In this document: piece by piece, positions 53,075 through 56,731 of the stretch
How the letters are laid out: the number at the start of each line of letters is the position of its first letter
Position numbering within the stretch: the first letter of the stretch is position 1
DNA from: Bacillota bacterium
GTDB lineage: Bacteria > Bacillota > Dehalobacteriia > UBA4068 > UBA4997
Direction of reading: 5' to 3'
Length of the DNA stretch: 56,731 nt
NCBI GenBank assembly: GCA_017397935.1
Contig: JAFQHN010000008.1
Coordinates: 1-56,731, forward strand
Notes under the pieces: generated by a model
What the model was told of the DNA's origin: nothing
Database searches by the model: none
The model's input: the letters and a program-made list of their open reading frames with translations, nothing else
Program-made: the position numbers and the translations under genes

Positions 53075-56000
53075 ATTCCCCCTCCTCTCCGTCATTTCTG
53101 CCTGCATATAAAGCCACCTGCTCGCCGTACTTCATCGCCAGCCGCCGCAAAACCTCATCCTTGCTCAGCTTTTCCAGCGGGCAAATCTGCGGCTCCACCG
53201 CCAAATCCACAGCACACAGCGCATAATAATCACAATATTCGCAAATCGGCCGTCCGTTGGGCGCCACCGGCCGCTGTGCCAGCTCACCCTGCATAATGGC
53301 GTCCAGCTTTTCGCCGGCCTCCGCCAGCAGGCAATTCTGCACAAAATTATATTCCGACGGCGTCAGGCCCAGCGTCGTACTGCCAAAGGTGTTGTCCTTT
53401 TTGATGTGCACCTGCATGGTTTTGGCGTAACATCCGGCATCCAGATCACGCTCGGCCAAAACCAGCGCCTCCATATCCAAAATCGCCAGACCTTGCAGCT
53501 TCACCGCCGCCCCCTCGTCCTCGCCGCTTTTCACGCTTTTTATAATCTCCTGCACCGGCACATAAAACATACCGGCAGGCAGGGCTTTGCGCCCCGCATC
53601 CTCGGCATTTTGCAGCAGCGCCTGCAAATACAGCGGCAGCTGCCAGTTCAACCCGTAATATATATCAGAAAGGCGCAGCGTTTTGTCCTTCATCTTATAG
53701 TCAATGATCCGCAGATAATCTCCGCCCGTGCCCTGTGCCGCATCCACCCGGTCAATCTGCCCCCGAAGCTTCACCTTTTGCCCGTCAGAGAGCGTGATCA
53801 CCAGCGGCCGCAGCGATTTTCCACCCTCGTCCCTGCTGCCTTTCTCCTCCCCGAAGGATAATTCCAATCCCATGGGGCGGAAGCTGCCTGCCGCCAAATT
53901 GGCCGCCATATCCAGCAGTGTACGGGTCACCACACGGGTTATCTTCTGCGCGGCATAGCTGTTCTTGCCGCTGTCCGCCAAAATATCCGCCAGACCGTCG
54001 GCCGCAAACTCCTGCAAAGCCTTGGCAATCAGCGGTTTGATTTCTTCCTCATCCAGCGCCGCCCAATCGCAATCAGCCGCCACCAGTTTGCTCATCACCT
54101 CGGCCAAAATATAATGATACAGGCTGCCGACATCCATCATTTGCAGCTTAAATTCCTCTCTCGGCTCCAATCCCAGGCCATAGCCGGCATAATATTTGCA
54201 CGGGCAGCTGTTAAATTGCTCCATTCGGCTGACGCTGGTATAACCTCGGTTGGGGTATAGCCCCAACAGCCGCCGTTTATCCAACGGCGTTTTGTCCACC
54301 TGATATTGCAGGCCGCTTTGCAGCACCGCCAACCCAGCTTGCAGCCGCTTCTGTTCGTTCAATTCACGGCAGGTCAGCCGCCAGAAGGCATCATCCTCCG
54401 CCGCCACCTGTTCACCGTCACGCAGCGCCGTCAAATGCTCAGCCAAAGCCGCCAGCAAGGCCCTGTCACCCCCCAGCAGATAAGGCACGGCCAGCTTTTC
54501 GGCCTTCTCCGCCTGCAATGCCGGGAAGATGCGCTGCAAATCCGCCACCACCGGCGAGGGATTTTTGGCCGCCCCGTCAGCCGCCGCCTGCGGAAAACTC
54601 AAATACAACTCCTCCGATGAGCGAGTAAGCGCCACATACAGCAGATAATCCTCCAAAAACTGGCGTTCTCGCCCACCGGCCGCCAATTCCACACCCAGCA
54701 CGGCCAGCCGTTCACGGTCGGCGCTGCCCAGCAAACCACTTTCCTCGGCCACCGCCGGCATACTGCCCTCCGCCAGGCCCAGCACAATCGCCGCCTTAAC
54801 CTCAGGCAAACGGCTGCGGCTAACCTCGGCCACATTTACCTGGTTGGCCGCAGGAGGAATAGAGCTCAAACTCAGCCGTGCCGCACCTTCCCGCCAAATC
54901 TCGGCGAAGCGGTGCGCGTCCGCCGGCATATCCCCCAAAAAGTCCGCCATCTGCCGAAGCAGCAGCTCCACCTTCGGCCAAATCTGGCGATGCGCCTCCG
55001 CCGCCGTCAAATCACCCTGCTGCACCGCACGGGCCGCCCATTCCGCCATCTGCTTATCCACCTGCAAAGCCGTCATAAATTGCAGCAGGCCCTCGGCATA
55101 ATCACGCATTTTCTCCGCGCCCTGCAAGTTGTTCGCCAAATCCAGCAGCGGCCGCAGCGCATTTTGCCCCAGCTTATTCACATAAGCCAGTTCAGCCTCC
55201 CTGCCGCGCCGCCAACTGCCTGCCTGCCGCCACATTCCGCCCTTGATACCGACACGCAGCGCATAGTTTTCCAGCACATCGGCCTCCTCCGCCGCAATCG
55301 GCGCCAGACCGCACTTCAAATACGCCAACACCGACGCCGTGCCCGAGTTACCGTTCTGCCAATCCGTCAGCACCGCCAGCACCTCGGCAGGCAGCCTCAC
55401 CAACGGGTGCTGCGATACGTCACGCCCCATGTCCAGAAAATACGGCACACCAAAATCACGGAAGGCATTCTCCAACGCCAGCCGATAATCTCCCAAATTT
55501 CTGGTGATAACCGCAATATCGCGGAATTTATAGTTCTTCTCCCGGCACAGCCGCACAATCGTCCGCGCCGCCAGCTCGGCCTCCTCACGCACTCCCCGTG
55601 CCGATGCCAAATGTATATGCTGCGGTTCAGCAGGGGTTTTCTCCACAAACCGGCCGGCCGCAAAACAAACCTCCACCGCTTCCAATTCCTCATTTTTCGG
55701 TCGGTGATTAGCCGTCAGACGCACAATTTCAATCTCCGCGCCCAACTCCTTGGCCAACTGCACAAACTGGTGCCTAAGCCGACGCTGTCCGCCAAAAATT
55801 CGCTCGGCCCCGGCATCCGGCAGGCACAGGCAAAGATTAACCGCCCTGGCCTTGGGCATGATCTGCCGCATAACCGCCATCTGCGACGGGTTCATATCCA
55901 AAAATCCGTCCAGCCACAGCTCCGCCCCGTTCAGAATTTCCGTCTCAGCCGCCGCCTCGGCCAGCTCACGCATCATCACACCCCGGTCACGGAAGCCGCC

Positions 56001-56522
56001 CTCGATCAGCCGCAAATACTCCTGATACAACAGCGCCAGATCCGCCAGCTTGCCCGTCAGCAAGTCCTCATCCACGCCGCCCAAATTCTTGCCGGCCTGC
56101 CGCAAATCCTCGGGCAGGATGTTATATTGTTCAAACTCCACCAGCGTCCGTGCCAGCAGGTCAATAAACCCCACATTACGGGCCGCCGGTTTCAGCAGCT
56201 GCAATTTATCCAGATTCTGCTGCACACAGGCCGCCAGCAGCATCGCCCGCCCCTGTTCATCCAGCCACGGCAGCACAGGGAAGCTTTTCTCCGCCGCCAG
56301 CCAGCGATACAAGCCGGTAAATCCCACCGCCTGCGCCCGCAGGCTTGCCCCCACACCGGGGTAGTTCACCAACGCCCGCTCGCTCTCAAAAGTCGCCTGC
56401 TCGGGCACCAACAGCAGCAAAGGTGCCCCCAGCGGCTGCTCACGCAAAATCGCAGCCATCTCGGCCAAACACAATCTGCTTTTGCCGCTGCCTGCACCGC
56501 CCTCAATCAATCTCAGCTTCAT
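53058..56522 (-). CDS. addB: ATP-dependent nuclease subunit B
   Basis: The 1154-residue partner of AddA. It has a Walker A-like GGAGSGKS at 8-15, an inactive helicase-like body that recognises Chi, and a C-terminal nuclease domain (LRIIDYKMKDKTLR). The Fe-S cluster of the nuclease domain is supported by Cys in FNSCPCKYYAGY and three in CEYCDYYALC. ATG at 56522 has AGGAGGTG before it; the frame continues 17 codons upstream without a ribosome site. addB precedes and overlaps addA, the standard Bacillota order. Confidence 0.96.
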   Translation of the reverse strand: MKLRLIEGGAGSGKSRLCLAEMAAILREQPLGAPLLLLVPEQATFESERALVNYPGVGASLRAQAVGFTGLYRWLAAEKSFPVLPWLDEQGRAMLLAACVQQNLDKLQLLKPAARNVGFIDLLARTLVEFEQYNILPEDLRQAGKNLGGVDEDLLTGKLADLALLYQEYLRLIEGGFRDRGVMMRELAEAAAETEILNGAELWLDGFLDMNPSQMAVMRQIMPKARAVNLCLCLPDAGAERIFGGQRRLRHQFVQLAKELGAEIEIVRLTANHRPKNEELEAVEVCFAAGRFVEKTPAEPQHIHLASARGVREEAELAARTIVRLCREKNYKFRDIAVITRNLGDYRLALENAFRDFGVPYFLDMGRDVSQHPLVRLPAEVLAVLTDWQNGNSGTASVLAYLKCGLAPIAAEEADVLENYALRVGIKGGMWRQAGSWRRGREAELAYVNKLGQNALRPLLDLANNLQGAEKMRDYAEGLLQFMTALQVDKQMAEWAARAVQQGDLTAAEAHRQIWPKVELLLRQMADFLGDMPADAHRFAEIWREGAARLSLSSIPPAANQVNVAEVSRSRLPEVKAAIVLGLAEGSMPAVAEESGLLGSADRERLAVLGVELAAGGRERQFLEDYLLYVALTRSSEELYLSFPQAAADGAAKNPSPVVADLQRIFPALQAEKAEKLAVPYLLGGDRALLAALAEHLTALRDGEQVAAEDDAFWRLTCRELNEQKRLQAGLAVLQSGLQYQVDKTPLDKRRLLGLYPNRGYTSVSRMEQFNSCPCKYYAGYGLGLEPREEFKLQMMDVGSLYHYILAEVMSKLVAADCDWAALDEEEIKPLIAKALQEFAADGLADILADSGKNSYAAQKITRVVTRTLLDMAANLAAGSFRPMGLELSFGEEKGSRDEGGKSLRPLVITLSDGQKVKLRGQIDRVDAAQGTGGDYLRIIDYKMKDKTLRLSDIYYGLNWQLPLYLQALLQNAEDAGRKALPAGMFYVPVQEIIKSVKSGEDEGAAVKLQGLAILDMEALVLAERDLDAGCYAKTMQVHIKKDNTFGSTTLGLTPSEYNFVQNCLLAEAGEKLDAIMQGELAQRPVAPNGRPICEYCDYYALCAVDLAVEPQICPLEKLSKDEVLRRLAMKYGEQVALYAGRNDGEEGEYGLDG

Positions 56523-56589
56523 ACCGCACCTCCTGCCAATTATCCTGTTAATATTCGGTGAATACCTGTGCAAAACCTGCTACATATTA

Positions 56590-56625
56590 TAAAAACAGAG
56601 GCAGAATTTATCATCCTGCCCCTGT
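56590..56625 (-). terminator. Terminator upstream of addB
   Basis: Minus-strand ACAGGGGCAG pairs over its whole length (one G-U) with CTGCCTCTGT, followed by TTTTAT. It ends the gene at the right edge of the window, so addB starts a new unit. Confidence 0.85.
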
Positions 56626-56639
56626 CAGTTATTATTCAG

Positions 56640-56731
56640 CTATTTCTGCACATAGGCCGTAGACCAGGTGTTCTCCAAACTCTGCCAATCGGGCACAGCC
56701 TTCAACTTCAACCACTTCTCATATTCAAATC
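56640..56731 (-). CDS. 3' end of an unidentified gene (partial)
   Basis: Minus-strand frame open from the window edge to a TAG at 56642-56640, encoding a C-terminus that ends in SLENTWSTAYVQK. It is supported by the terminator that follows 15 bases later. Too little is present to name it. Confidence 0.6.
   Translation of the reverse strand, partial: FEYEKWLKLKAVPDWQSLENTWSTAYVQK

Overview
The window is a gene-dense, mid-to-high-GC chromosomal stretch from a spore-forming (or recently spore-forming) member of the Bacillota, most likely a strict anaerobe of the Clostridia/Peptococcaceae type. The evidence is: a full-length pro-sigma-K gene, TIGR04086 and YqzL-type small genes, HrcA with a perfect CIRCE operator, addAB in place of recBCD, an infC-rpmI-rplT operon behind an L20-type leader, a PPi-dependent phosphofructokinase, and strong AGGAGG ribosome sites with frequent TTG/GTG starts. 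The genus cannot be named from the sequence alone.

Layout. 1-6.7 kb (minus): an isoprenoid/envelope operon uppS-cdsA-(AI-2E-like permease)-dxr-rseP-ispG behind its own promoter, preceded by a 2[4Fe-4S] ferredoxin gene. 6.8-7.9 kb: a TSCPD-domain gene with a palindromic operator over its -10, and a coiled-coil protein. 8.1-10.8 kb (plus): a polar amino-acid ABC importer. 10.8-18.2 kb (minus): the heat-shock operon hrcA-grpE-dnaK-dnaJ-prmA, extended by an MtaD-type deaminase. 18.3-22.0 kb (minus): rnhA, a WG-repeat surface protein and hemW. 22.0-29.1 kb (plus): a signal peptidase I with a very long coiled-coil N-terminus, a proline peptidase, a PBP2-type transpeptidase, sigK, a TIGR04086 membrane protein and argH. 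29.3-40.5 kb (minus): mutS2, a U32 peptidase, pheST, a yqzL-like micro-gene, a SPOUT rRNA methyltransferase and rplT-rpmI-infC. 40.5-43.5 kb (minus): an M19 dipeptidase, a cyclophilin and PPi-PFK. 43.8-46.8 kb (plus): typA/bipA, the SRP RNA and tcdA. 46.9-47.4 kb (minus): five tRNA genes (Val, Asp, Phe, Gly, Gly). 47.6-56.5 kb (minus): nth, a UPF0173 hydrolase, a small membrane protein whose 5' end is tandemly duplicated, then addA and addB. Each window edge carries a partial gene on the minus strand.

How the genes fit together. This is core-genome housekeeping: isoprenoid precursor and undecaprenyl/phospholipid synthesis, protein folding, translation, DNA repair, amino-acid uptake and glycolysis, with a sporulation flavour near sigK. 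I found no phage, IS element, CRISPR array, toxin-antitoxin or defence island, and I do not claim a large undescribed system.

The points most worth a second look are smaller. They include the LepB coiled-coil architecture and the strong hairpin terminator just after its promoter, a 44-bp dispersed palindromic repeat found twice between convergent genes, and exact tandem duplications clustered at gene boundaries (one is an array of DnaA-box-like 9-mers, another duplicates the start of a gene). Others are a terminator that overlaps the ribosome site of the PBP gene, and the ATT start of infC.
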